NCBI GenBank assembly: GCA_003282835.1
Contig: QBYL01000001.1
Coordinates: 62,001-126,000, forward strand
DNA: 64,000 bases
DNA from: Pelagibacteraceae bacterium AG-325-J13
GTDB taxonomy: Bacteria > Pseudomonadota > Alphaproteobacteria > Pelagibacterales > Pelagibacteraceae
Direction: 5' to 3'
Shown here: positions 36,559 to 45,362 of the stretch, piece after piece
Numbering within the stretch: position 1 is the stretch's first letter
How the letters are laid out: every line of letters begins with the position of its first letter
Notes under the pieces: model-generated
What the model was told of the DNA's origin: nothing
Seen by the model: only the letters and a program-made list of their open reading frames with translations
Database searches by the model: none
Position numbers and translations under genes: made by a program

Positions 36559-37817
36559 TTTCTATTTAAAACATTCCCACATAAATATAGTGATCCAAAC
36601 ACGCATATAATTTTCTTTTCTTTTGAAGATATTTTTTTGATCGCCTCATAAATATTTTTTGCTGTTTCAGAAATATAATTATTTTTTTTTGCAATATTGA
36701 CTAATAAATCATTAGACAAAGATGCGGTTTCATTTTCTATTGGTATAGTAATAATCTTTTTAAATATACCATTAAATTGTTTTAAAAATTTATCGGGATT
36801 TTTATTTTTAGTCATGCCCCATATGCCATATATTGGAAGGTTTGTTGTATTAAGATAATTTGCAAGATTTTTTGCACTTACTTCTGAATGACAACCATCT
36901 ATCAAAAACTTTTCATTCTTATTGATTCTATTTATTAATCTTCCTTTTGTTAAATATTCTATTCTTGCTTGAAACTTTATTTTTGGAATAGTTTTTTTTA
37001 TCAAATTACTTTTAATATTTAAATCTAACGCTATCTTAATCGCTAAGCATAAATTTTCCATTAGACCCTTTGAATTAATTAAGCTCGAATTAATCAGAAT
37101 CTTATTTTTATCATCTTTATAATAAAATTTTTTTTTAATTTTTAAAAGTTTCCAAGAATTTGAGTAATTAATCTTACTACTATTATTTCTTAACAAACTT
37201 TTAATTTTCCTTAAAACATTAGGTTTTTGTTTTCCTACATAAATATTGGAGTAATTGCTTAAAGATCCTACCTTTTGCCTAATAATCTCATTCAAAGTTT
37301 TTCTCTTAACAAAGTTTAGGTGCTGCTTATTTATGTTGACTACAATTTGCATTTTAGGAAAGTCAAAAATGTTAGTTGAATCTTTAGCAAATAAAGCTCC
37401 AGCTTCAACAAGATTATAATCATTATTTTCTTTAGCAGCATTAATTACGTATATGAGCGTTAAAACTTCAAATACGGTTAGATTAACTTTATATTTTTCT
37501 ATGATTTTAATTGTATTTATAATTTCCTTATAACTTAAAAACCTTTTACCCATCCAAAATCTTTCTCTAATATCTTTAATGCTAGGAGATATGTAAGCCG
37601 AAGCTTCTTTATTGCTAGCCTCGATAAAAAATTTTAAAGCAGTTAAAAGTGAATATTTTCCATCACTTCCAATTACATTAATTACATTTTTTAATTTCCT
37701 CTCAGGATGCCCTAGTTTTGAAAGAACTAATTTAATTCTTCTTAGATCAAAATTTATTGATTTATTGAATAATTTATTTTTAACTAGCTGATTGTAAAGT
37801 TGGATCGACTGTGACAT
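36555..37817 (-). CDS. folC: Folylpolyglutamate/dihydrofolate synthase, divergent
   Basis: A 420-residue Mur-ligase-fold enzyme that adds glutamate to folates. Position after trpB-trpA-accD and sequence support FolC. The P-loop, normally GTNGKG(S/T), reads GSDGKYS near residue 50, so the second invariant glycine is a tyrosine. The C-terminal DGCHSEVSAKNLANYL matches the DGAHNP-type motif only loosely. Its start overlaps the end of accD by 38 bases. Either a fast-evolving FolC or a relative with altered activity. Confidence 0.75.
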   Translation of the reverse strand: MSQSIQLYNQLVKNKLFNKSINFDLRRIKLVLSKLGHPERKLKNVINVIGSDGKYSLLTALKFFIEASNKEASAYISPSIKDIRERFWMGKRFLSYKEIINTIKIIEKYKVNLTVFEVLTLIYVINAAKENNDYNLVEAGALFAKDSTNIFDFPKMQIVVNINKQHLNFVKRKTLNEIIRQKVGSLSNYSNIYVGKQKPNVLRKIKSLLRNNSSKINYSNSWKLLKIKKKFYYKDDKNKILINSSLINSKGLMENLCLAIKIALDLNIKSNLIKKTIPKIKFQARIEYLTKGRLINRINKNEKFLIDGCHSEVSAKNLANYLNTTNLPIYGIWGMTKNKNPDKFLKQFNGIFKKIITIPIENETASLSNDLLVNIAKKNNYISETAKNIYEAIKKISSKEKKIICVFGSLYLCGNVLNRN

Positions 37818-38697
37818 TCGTAGACTCTTTTTTATCCTGAGCCTCTGCCTTTTTCAACAACACATTTAATAAAGTACCAATTGTTGAGTTTAAATATTTT
37901 CTTTCTACGACGAGATCTATACCACCATGATCCTTAACATATTCGGCGGTTTGAAATTCCTCTGGCAAAGTTTCTCTTACTGTATCTTGTATTACTCGTC
38001 TTCCAGCAAATCCTATGGTTGCTTTTGGCTCTGCGATTAAAATGTCACCTAACATAGCCCAAGAAGCGGTAACACCACCTGTTGTTGGATTAGTTAAAAT
38101 TACGATGTAAGGAATCCTCTTCTTTTTAAGTTCATTAACCGCTAAAGCTGTCCTCGACATTTGCATTAATGCAATAGACGACTCCATCATTCTTTGGCCA
38201 CCACTACAACTGTAAAAAATAAATGGACAATTATTTTCTATTGAATGTTGTACACCAGCTATAAAAGCTTCACCTGATGCTGCTCCAAAAGAACCTCCAA
38301 TAAATCTAAAATCTTGAGCCCCAACAACCACTTCTATATTTTTAACTTTACCCTTAGCAATCAAAACAGCATCATTTTGATTTGTTATTTTTCTAGCTGC
38401 TTTTAGTCTATCCGTATATTTTTTGTTATCTTCAAAGCTTAAAGGATCGTCATTTGGCAAAGGTGTTTCAATTAGTTCAAACTCTTTGTTATCAAAAAAA
38501 ATTTCAAATCTTTCTTTACATGACAACTTATGATGAGCACCACATTTGGGACAACACTTCAAATTAGTAAGCAAATCTTCTTTGTAAATTAAATTTTTAC
38601 AACCACATGTAGTCCAAAGATTTTCGTTTACTGTAGATGATTTTTTCTCAAAAAGAGATTTAATTTTTGGTTTGATGAATTTAGTTATCCAGTTCAT
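37780..38697 (-). CDS. accD: Acetyl-CoA carboxylase carboxyltransferase subunit beta
   Basis: A 305-residue subunit that, with AccA, transfers CO2 from biotin to acetyl-CoA in the first step of fatty acid synthesis. The C-terminal crotonase-like core has YSCSGGQRMMES and TTGGVTASWAMLGD. The N-terminal zinc ribbon reads WTTCGCKN and CCPKCGAH: the first cysteine pair is C-x-C instead of the usual C-x2-C, one residue shorter than in E. coli. It overlaps trpA by 4 bases. Confidence 0.94.
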   Translation of the reverse strand: MNWITKFIKPKIKSLFEKKSSTVNENLWTTCGCKNLIYKEDLLTNLKCCPKCGAHHKLSCKERFEIFFDNKEFELIETPLPNDDPLSFEDNKKYTDRLKAARKITNQNDAVLIAKGKVKNIEVVVGAQDFRFIGGSFGAASGEAFIAGVQHSIENNCPFIFYSCSGGQRMMESSIALMQMSRTALAVNELKKKRIPYIVILTNPTTGGVTASWAMLGDILIAEPKATIGFAGRRVIQDTVRETLPEEFQTAEYVKDHGGIDLVVERKYLNSTIGTLLNVLLKKAEAQDKKESTNVTVDPTLQSAS

Positions 38698-39494
38698 AAA
38701 ATTTTGTTTCTTAGATTGTATACAACTTTAACAATTTTTGTGACAGGATTTTGTCTCATTTTGAGCGATTTGGTAATCATTTTACAAATAAATGAGCCAA
38801 TAACGAGACCGTCTGCAGATTTTAATGCTTTGATAGTCTTATCTGTAATGCCAAATCCTATAACTAGATTCTTCTTGGGACTGATTCTTTTTATCATATT
38901 ATAATTTTTAAGTATTTTATTGGGTGAAACTTTAAGTTTTCCGCCAGTGGTCGATAGCATAGAAATATAATAAATCATATCGTGAGAGTCTTTTATAATC
39001 TTTTTCATTCTTTCTTTTGATGTAGTTGGAGACAATAATTGAATAAAATTTATTGATTTTTTTTTACATTTCCTTGCAAAATTCTTATTTTCTGGATAAG
39101 GAAGATCAACAATAATTAAACCATCCACACCAGAAGCTTTGCAACTATTTAAAAAATTATTTTCTCCATTTTGATAGATTAAATTAAAATAACCCATCAA
39201 TATTAAAGGTTTATTAGGATTAGAATTTTTAAATTTTTTTACTATGTAAAAAACATCTTTTAGTTTTATTCCATTCTTTAAGGCTCTATAAGAACTAGTC
39301 TGGATCTGTCCACCATCTGCGATTGGCGTGTTATGGGGAAAACCTAATTCTAAAATATCAGCATATTTTGAAATTGAATTTAATATTTTAAGTGAATTTT
39401 TTTTTGTATTATCACCGGCAACCGTATAAGTGATAAGAGCTGGTCTCTTTTCTTTTCTGCAATGTTCAAAAGCTAGGGTAATTTTTGATTTCAT
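38694..39494 (-). CDS. trpA: Tryptophan synthase alpha chain, divergent
   Basis: A 266-residue TIM barrel that splits indole-3-glycerol phosphate to indole. The catalytic glutamate is in LELGFP and the aspartate in IADGGQIQ. Between them the usual PFSDPLADGP loop reads FPHNTPIADGG, so the aspartate that contacts the beta chain in Salmonella (D56) is a threonine. The active acids remain. It overlaps trpB by 4 bases and accD by 4 bases. Confidence 0.85.
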   Translation of the reverse strand: MKSKITLAFEHCRKEKRPALITYTVAGDNTKKNSLKILNSISKYADILELGFPHNTPIADGGQIQTSSYRALKNGIKLKDVFYIVKKFKNSNPNKPLILMGYFNLIYQNGENNFLNSCKASGVDGLIIVDLPYPENKNFARKCKKKSINFIQLLSPTTSKERMKKIIKDSHDMIYYISMLSTTGGKLKVSPNKILKNYNMIKRISPKKNLVIGFGITDKTIKALKSADGLVIGSFICKMITKSLKMRQNPVTKIVKVVYNLRNKIL

Positions 39495-40717
39495 CTTATA
39501 TAAGAACCTAATTTTTGTTTAATAATGTCTTTGTCTTTAATGCTATCACCACAAGAATTAACGACAATTATCTCAGAAGAGTTTAACTTAGGTGCTATCT
39601 TAATTGCTTCAGCAAAAGCATGTGAAGGTTCAAGAGATGGAGAAATATTTTCTAATTTAGAAACTAATTGATAAGCTTTTAAAGCTTCCTCATCTGTGGC
39701 AGAGATATATCTAGCACGTTTTGTATCTTTTAAGAAACAATGTAATGGCGAAATTCCAGGGTACATAAGCCCCGCCGAACAAGATTCTATAGATCCTATT
39801 TGTCCTTCTTTATCTTGGATTACGTATTGAGCAGCTCCGTGTAAAATTCCTACCTTAGATCCATTTGTTAAGGGAGCGGCATGAAGCTTGCTATTTTTAG
39901 GTCCACCTGCTTCAATTCCGATAAATTCTGCATTTGTATCCATGAACTCATTCCAAAAACCCATAGCAGAACTTCCACCTCCAACGCAATTCAAAAGTTT
40001 TAACTTATTAGGTATTCTTCCAAATTCATCTTTTATTTGCTTTATAAGTTCCCTTGAAATTTGTGCTGTACTAAATGCACAAATTTTTATAAATATGTTT
40101 GGGCCCACTGTTGATCCTACACACATATGGGTAGTGTCACAATTTGAAACCCAATAACGCATACATTCACTAACAGCATCAACTAGAGTTTGGCTTCCTG
40201 TTGTTACAGGAACGATTTCAGCGCCATTTTTTTTCATAGCTTCTACATTCGGTCTCTGCCTTTTTATATCTCTTGATCCCATGAAAATTTTACATTTAAG
40301 TCCAAATTTTTTTGCTGCCATGGCAAGCATTTTTCCGGCATATCCAGCTCCTGTGTCTCCCACAATGTGTTTTTTACCAGCTCTCTTAGCAATAAGGCAA
40401 TGCACTGTTGCATTATAAATTTTATGTGCACCACCATTTGCTTCTGACACCACCTTTGCATAGATTTGTGCTCCACCTAAATGTTCTGTTAAATTTTCAA
40501 GTTTAATAAAAGGAGTAGGAGTTCCAATATAGTTTTTAAAATGGTAATCTCTTTCTTTTAAGAATTTTTTATCTTTCCTCAACTTTGCAAATAACTTGGT
40601 TAAATCATCAATAGGTTTTTTTAAAGTTTCAGGAATGAAATTTCCACCAAATTTACCACCATACATGTAGTTTTTATCATGTTGGTCAATTAGCGGTATG
40701 CCTTTTTTAATTTTCAT
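39491..40717 (-). CDS. trpB: Tryptophan synthase beta chain, divergent
   Basis: A 408-residue PLP enzyme joining indole and serine. The PLP lysine is K99 in GGAHKIYNA, and the phosphate loop is CVGGGSSAMG. Several normally invariant parts differ: the LNHTGSHKINN segment reads EANGGAHKIYNA, the ETGAGQHG loop holding the catalytic glutamate reads DTGAGYAG, and GLDYPGVGPEH reads GLMYPGISPLH. The fold and operon place say TrpB; activity on serine and indole should be treated as unproved. Confidence 0.82.
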   Translation of the reverse strand: MKIKKGIPLIDQHDKNYMYGGKFGGNFIPETLKKPIDDLTKLFAKLRKDKKFLKERDYHFKNYIGTPTPFIKLENLTEHLGGAQIYAKVVSEANGGAHKIYNATVHCLIAKRAGKKHIVGDTGAGYAGKMLAMAAKKFGLKCKIFMGSRDIKRQRPNVEAMKKNGAEIVPVTTGSQTLVDAVSECMRYWVSNCDTTHMCVGSTVGPNIFIKICAFSTAQISRELIKQIKDEFGRIPNKLKLLNCVGGGSSAMGFWNEFMDTNAEFIGIEAGGPKNSKLHAAPLTNGSKVGILHGAAQYVIQDKEGQIGSIESCSAGLMYPGISPLHCFLKDTKRARYISATDEEALKAYQLVSKLENISPSLEPSHAFAEAIKIAPKLNSSEIIVVNSCGDSIKDKDIIKQKLGSYIR

Positions 40718-40728
40718 TATTAATTCTT

Positions 40729-41382
40729 TTATAATGATTTAATTAGCTTTTGAATATTCTTTTTAATATTTCCTTGGGTAACTGAACGCCCAATAACAAG
40801 CCAGTCTGAGTTGACTTTTTTGGCTTCCATAGATCGTTTTTGATCATAATTTCTTTTACCTATTTGGACGCCTGGAGTAATGATTTCTTTTTTGAAAACT
40901 TTTCTGACAATACTAACTTCAAAAGGACTACAGACCAGAGCATCCAAAGATGCTTGTCTGGCAAGTTTTGCTTGATGAGCTACCAGATTTTTAACAGATT
41001 TATTGTAGCCTATTAATTTTAAATCTCTGTCATCGAGCGATGTTAAGGTTGAAACCCCAACGACCTTGACTGAGCCAGAAACTTTTTTAACCGCCTTCAA
41101 GGCCTTAAGGCCTGATGAGATATGGACTGTAAGGTAATTTATTTTTAAATCTTTCAATGCTTTTACTGCAGATAGCATTGTATTTACGGTGTCATTTAAT
41201 TTTAAATCAACGAAAATAATTTTATTTCTTAATTTGGATACAAAATGTCTTCCTTTTTTTGAATTCATAAATTCAAGACCAAATTTATAGCCAATTTTAA
41301 TTTTCTTAGTTTGTGATTGATTAATTATTTTTTTTGCTTTTTTAGGGTCAGCAGTATCGACAGCAATAAATATTTTTTTCAT
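40729..41382 (-). CDS. pyrF: Orotidine 5'-phosphate decarboxylase
   Basis: A 217-residue TIM-barrel enzyme making UMP. The D-x-K-x2-D catalytic motif is in FVDLKLNDTVNT; the substrate loop TPGVQIG and the phosphate loop GRSVTQ are present. It lies between ihfB and trpB, 11 bases from trpB. In many relatives trpF sits beside trpB; no trpF is found here. It overlaps ihfB by 4 bases. Confidence 0.92.
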   Translation of the reverse strand: MKKIFIAVDTADPKKAKKIINQSQTKKIKIGYKFGLEFMNSKKGRHFVSKLRNKIIFVDLKLNDTVNTMLSAVKALKDLKINYLTVHISSGLKALKAVKKVSGSVKVVGVSTLTSLDDRDLKLIGYNKSVKNLVAHQAKLARQASLDALVCSPFEVSIVRKVFKKEIITPGVQIGKRNYDQKRSMEAKKVNSDWLVIGRSVTQGNIKKNIQKLIKSL

Positions 41383-41660
41383 TGATTTAAAAATTCTTTA
41401 AATTTCTTACTTGCTCTAAATCTTATCTTATTCTTTTTTGGAACGTAAATCACTTCTCCAGTTTTTGGATTTCTTGCTGAATGCTTTTCTTTAATTTCTT
41501 TTACAAAAAAAGTACCAAATCCTCTTAATTCCACACTTTTTCTTTGCATTAAAGCTCCGAATATTGAATCAAAAAAAGTATCAATGATTAATTCTATTTG
41601 AGATTTTGTTAATTTTGGGTGTTTTGATTTTAGTTGTTTAATAAGTTTAGGTCTTGACAA
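41379..41660 (-). CDS. ihfB: Integration host factor beta-type DNA-bending protein
   Basis: A 93-residue HU/IHF protein. RGFGTFFVKEIKEKHSARNP contains the beta-arm start and the conserved arm proline (RNPKTGE). It binds and bends DNA as a heterodimer with IHF-alpha. Its position after rpsA is the conserved cmk-rpsA-ihfB order, so IHF-beta is preferred over HU. The gene begins 5 bases after the rpsA stop. Confidence 0.9.
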   Translation of the reverse strand: MSRPKLIKQLKSKHPKLTKSQIELIIDTFFDSIFGALMQRKSVELRGFGTFFVKEIKEKHSARNPKTGEVIYVPKKNKIRFRASKKFKEFLNQ

Positions 41661-41665
41661 TTACT

Positions 41666-43387
41666 TTACTTCTTTTTTTTCTTTTTACTACCAATAGCTT
41701 TTTCAAAAATTCCTTTTAATGTAACACCTGATTTTGTAGCACCCTCACCGAATTTTGCGATGAGTGATTTTTCTTCATCAATTTGTGCTGCTTTAACACT
41801 TAATTTCACTTTCCTTGTTGTTAAATCTAGCTCAGTAATTTTCGCATCTAACGCATTACCAGGAGAAAAAACTTCGGGTCTTGCGTCTACCGACTCTTTT
41901 GCTAAATCACCTTTTTTTATAGTTACGATAAGTTTTTTCTCTTTATCGATAGTCACTTTTACTCCAGTCTTTAAAACTTCATGTATTCTGGTTGTTATAA
42001 TATCACCAGTTTTTTTATTATTGTCATTAAACCAGTCTAAAGGATCTTTTTCTAAAGCTCTTTTTGAAAACCTTATTTTATCATCCTTAATTTCAATTAT
42101 TTTAACGCTCAGTACGTCATTTTTTTTGAACTTTTTGAGATCATCAATGTTTTCCAAATAAGATATTTCTTTATAGTGTAGCATTCCTGTTAGGCCTGTT
42201 TCAGTTAACTCTCCAAATATAGCTTTGTCTGTAATATTATTTATTTTAATTTTTACTTCTTTGCCAACTTGGTCTTTAATTTTTTCCCATGGATTTGGCA
42301 ATGTGCCTTTGTAAGATAACGAAATTCTTTTTGTTTCTTTGTCTATGCTGACAATCTTAAACTTTACTTTTTGTGAAACTGAAAAAATTTTACCTGGTTT
42401 TACATTTCTATTCGTCCAATCCATCTCAGAAGAATGGCATAAACCCTCTACATTTGAATCGATCGATATAAACGCACCGTAATCCATGATTTTTGAAACT
42501 ACGCCTTCATAGATTTCTCCAACTTTGTATTTCTTTTCAATATTATCAAAAGGATCCTCTGTTAATGCTTTTATAGAAGCAGAAACCCTATTAGTTTTTT
42601 CATCTATTTTAGTAATTTTAACTTTTAATTTTTGTCCAATTGTTACTAGATCTGAAGGTTTTTTTACTCTTCCATGACTCAAATCTGAAACATGAAGTAA
42701 TGCATCTACTCCATTAATATCTAAGAATATACCCCAGTCAGTAGTTGCTTTTACAATAGCGTTTTCTACAATATCTCCCTCTTTGATATTTTTTAAAGCT
42801 TCTATAATTTCTGCGTTTTTACTTTTCTCTAGCACTGCTCTTCTTGAAACACAGACATTACCTCTATTCTTATCTATTCTTGTTGCAATCACTTTAACGG
42901 GTGTGTTCATCAAGTGATCTACTTTTTTCAAAGGTCGAACATCAATTTGAGAAGAAGGCATAAAACACGGTAGACCTTCGACTGTCGCAATAAAACCTCC
43001 TTTAACTTTACCTGTGATATATCCTGTTAATTCCTCTTGAGTCTCGAAAACTTTTTCCATTTTTTTCCAAGCTTTCATTTTTCTAGCTTTATCTCTAGAA
43101 ATTATTATTTCACCTTTAAAGCTCTCTATTCTTTCAAGATATACGTCGATAGTAGACCCAACTTTTAATTTTGATAGTTCGTCATCATTTCTAAATTCTT
43201 CGACAGGTATCATGCCTTCCATTTTAGCTTTACAATCTACAACAATAAAATTTTTTGTAATTTCAGTAACAGTCGCTTTTATAATTTGATTTTCTTTTAA
43301 TTTTCTATCTTTAAAGTCTTCTTCAAGAAGATTTTGGAATTCTTTATGTAAAGGATTGGGCTTCTTCAGTTCTTGTTCAGATGCCAT
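41666..43387 (-). CDS. rpsA: 30S ribosomal protein S1
   Basis: About 573 residues with six S1 (OB-fold) repeats, seen for example in GMIPVEEF, GFIATVEGLPCFMPSSQ, GIFLDINGVDALLHVSDLS and GAFISIDSNVEGLCHSSEM. It helps mRNA binding and is essential. I prefer the ATG at 43387, which has GGAA upstream on the minus strand, over the TTG at 43399. The chain ends in six lysines. It overlaps cmk by 11 bases. Confidence 0.96.
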   Translation of the reverse strand: MASEQELKKPNPLHKEFQNLLEEDFKDRKLKENQIIKATVTEITKNFIVVDCKAKMEGMIPVEEFRNDDELSKLKVGSTIDVYLERIESFKGEIIISRDKARKMKAWKKMEKVFETQEELTGYITGKVKGGFIATVEGLPCFMPSSQIDVRPLKKVDHLMNTPVKVIATRIDKNRGNVCVSRRAVLEKSKNAEIIEALKNIKEGDIVENAIVKATTDWGIFLDINGVDALLHVSDLSHGRVKKPSDLVTIGQKLKVKITKIDEKTNRVSASIKALTEDPFDNIEKKYKVGEIYEGVVSKIMDYGAFISIDSNVEGLCHSSEMDWTNRNVKPGKIFSVSQKVKFKIVSIDKETKRISLSYKGTLPNPWEKIKDQVGKEVKIKINNITDKAIFGELTETGLTGMLHYKEISYLENIDDLKKFKKNDVLSVKIIEIKDDKIRFSKRALEKDPLDWFNDNNKKTGDIITTRIHEVLKTGVKVTIDKEKKLIVTIKKGDLAKESVDARPEVFSPGNALDAKITELDLTTRKVKLSVKAAQIDEEKSLIAKFGEGATKSGVTLKGIFEKAIGSKKKKKK

Positions 43388-44042
43388 ACTTATTTCCAAT
43401 CGTTAAATTTACATGTTTTGTCATTTTTTTCAGCATTGCTTTTTTATTTAGTTTTCCGGTGTCGATTTCTATCGCATCTCTATGTTTGAGTAAAGGACTG
43501 TTTTTTCTTTTAGTATCATGATTATTTCTTATTCTTAGTGCTTTTTTAACATCCTTAAGATTAATCTTTTTATCTTTCTTTTTGAGTTCTTTATACCTCC
43601 TTAAAGCTGCAATATTAAGGTTGCATCTAAAATAAAATTTAACATCTGATTTTGGAAGAATTTTTGTCGAAATATCTCTTCCTTCTATACAACAATTTTT
43701 ATTTTTAGTTGCAAACTTAATCTGAAAATTTTTTAATATTTTTCTAATTTTATAGTTTTTTGCTATTATAGAACTATATTGAGAAATTTCAGGAGTGTAT
43801 AAATTCATTTTATTCAAATTTTTATATTTTAATTTGCTGAACTTTTGTTTTAAAAAGAAAATTCTTTTTTTTGGTTTATACTTAATTAAAACATAACCTG
43901 CGTACCTATATAATAAACCAGATGACAAAAATTTTAATTTAAACTTATTTGCAATAAGTTTTGCGCCAGTAGATTTACCTGTCGCAGCTCCACCATCACA
44001 TGAAATTTGAAGTTTTCTATTTTTTGATATCATACTTAGCAC
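43377..44042 (-). CDS. cmk: Cytidylate kinase
   Basis: A 221-residue nucleoside monophosphate kinase phosphorylating CMP and dCMP. The Walker A loop GGAATGKST is near residues 17-25, and EGRDISTKILP and YRYKELKKKD-like segments match Cmk. The insert region of the E. coli protein is shortened and lysine-rich. An alternative ATG lies three codons downstream. It overlaps aroA by 26 bases at its start. Confidence 0.92.
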   Translation of the reverse strand: MLSMISKNRKLQISCDGGAATGKSTGAKLIANKFKLKFLSSGLLYRYAGYVLIKYKPKKRIFFLKQKFSKLKYKNLNKMNLYTPEISQYSSIIAKNYKIRKILKNFQIKFATKNKNCCIEGRDISTKILPKSDVKFYFRCNLNIAALRRYKELKKKDKKINLKDVKKALRIRNNHDTKRKNSPLLKHRDAIEIDTGKLNKKAMLKKMTKHVNLTIGNKYGI

Positions 44043-45360
44043 CTAAGACTTTCATTATTTTAAGAAAAGAGGGAGAGGATGTATATACAGTTTCAAAATT
44101 TTTAATATTTGTTTTTATACCAGTAAGTAAAGCTAAAACAAAAGTTGACATACAAATTCTATGATCTCCTAAATTGGGAACAGTAATTGTTTTATTTTTT
44201 TTTGTAACTCTACCACCAAAAATTTTAATTCCGTCTTTGTTATTAAAACTTTTTATGCCAATTTGATTTAAAACTTTTTGCATCTCTTTAATACGATTAC
44301 TTTCTTTATTTGCTAAGTCTTTGATGCCTTTAAAAATCGAAGTACCTTTAGTTAAAGCTGCTAATATAAAAAGAATAGGATATTCATCTGTAGATTTTAC
44401 ATAGTATTCTTTTGATGCTTTGATTGGTTTTAAGACACTGCTTTTTACGTAGATATCTCCAAAAACTTCATTATAACTTTTTTTGATATTCTTGAATTCT
44501 ATTTTCGCCCCGTGTTTTTTAAGTAGTTGGTAAAAACCAATTCTTGTTGGATTTAGCCCAACATTTTTAATTTTTAAAAATGAATTTTTGTTTAAAAGTG
44601 TAAGCGCTGTAAAAAAAGCGGCCGAAGAAGGGTCTCCAGGCACTTTAAAATTTATGGGGTTTAAATATTTTTTTCCAAATATTGTAATCTTTTTTTCTTT
44701 TCCCTTTTTTATTTTAATGGCCTGAGGACTTTTTATTAAAATATTTTCCGTATGGTCCCTGCTTTTTTTCTTTTCAATAATACTTGTTAAGCCGTAAGAA
44801 TTTAAACCAGCCAACATTACTGCACTTTTTAATTGAGCTGAAACACCTGAATTATATTTTATGCCCAATGGTAATTCGGTTGATATTAGCTTCAGTGGAA
44901 AATTGAATTTTTTCTGGGGTTGAAATTCAGCTCCAAATTCTGACATGAGTTCAATCAGTCTTTTCATACTTCTTTTATTTAGAGATTTATCACCTTTTAA
45001 AATTACTTCTAGGTTTGGTGTAGTAGACATTATACCAATTAAAAGTCTTGCTAAAGTTCCAGAATTACCAAAATTTAATTGTAAATTTTTATGTGCAAAT
45101 AGCGATCCAAGCCCTTTTCCAAAAATAATGTATGAATTTGATTTATCCTTTTTTATTTTCACCCCAAGTTTTTTTAGGCAATTAATTGTAGAAAATACGT
45201 CTTCAGACTCCAAAATATTTTTTGCTCTAGAAATATTTTGGCTAATAGATCCTATTAAAAAACTTCTAATTGAAAGAGATTTATCAGGATCTGGAGTTAT
45301 TGTTTTTTTAAACGGTTTAATAAAACCTTTTATTTCTAAATTAAACTTTCTGAAACGCAT
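44017..45360 (-). CDS. aroA: EPSP synthase
   Basis: A 447-residue enzyme of the shikimate pathway that joins shikimate-3-phosphate and PEP. LNFGNSGTLARLLIG near residue 95 is the PEP-binding signature, and GDPSSAAFF and DHRICMSTFVLAL are the other two family motifs. A class II-like NSGT with a leucine-alanine context is seen; glyphosate behaviour is not inferred. It lies between lptB (2 bases away) and cmk. Confidence 0.95.
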   Translation of the reverse strand: MRFRKFNLEIKGFIKPFKKTITPDPDKSLSIRSFLIGSISQNISRAKNILESEDVFSTINCLKKLGVKIKKDKSNSYIIFGKGLGSLFAHKNLQLNFGNSGTLARLLIGIMSTTPNLEVILKGDKSLNKRSMKRLIELMSEFGAEFQPQKKFNFPLKLISTELPLGIKYNSGVSAQLKSAVMLAGLNSYGLTSIIEKKKSRDHTENILIKSPQAIKIKKGKEKKITIFGKKYLNPINFKVPGDPSSAAFFTALTLLNKNSFLKIKNVGLNPTRIGFYQLLKKHGAKIEFKNIKKSYNEVFGDIYVKSSVLKPIKASKEYYVKSTDEYPILFILAALTKGTSIFKGIKDLANKESNRIKEMQKVLNQIGIKSFNNKDGIKIFGGRVTKKNKTITVPNLGDHRICMSTFVLALLTGIKTNIKNFETVYTSSPSFLKIMKVLGAKYDIKK

Positions 45361-45362
45361 TA

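Noticed and set aside
41760-42161. Long plus-strand frame opposite rpsA
   Set aside because: S- and F-rich mirror of a lysine-rich conserved gene; no ribosome site or family.
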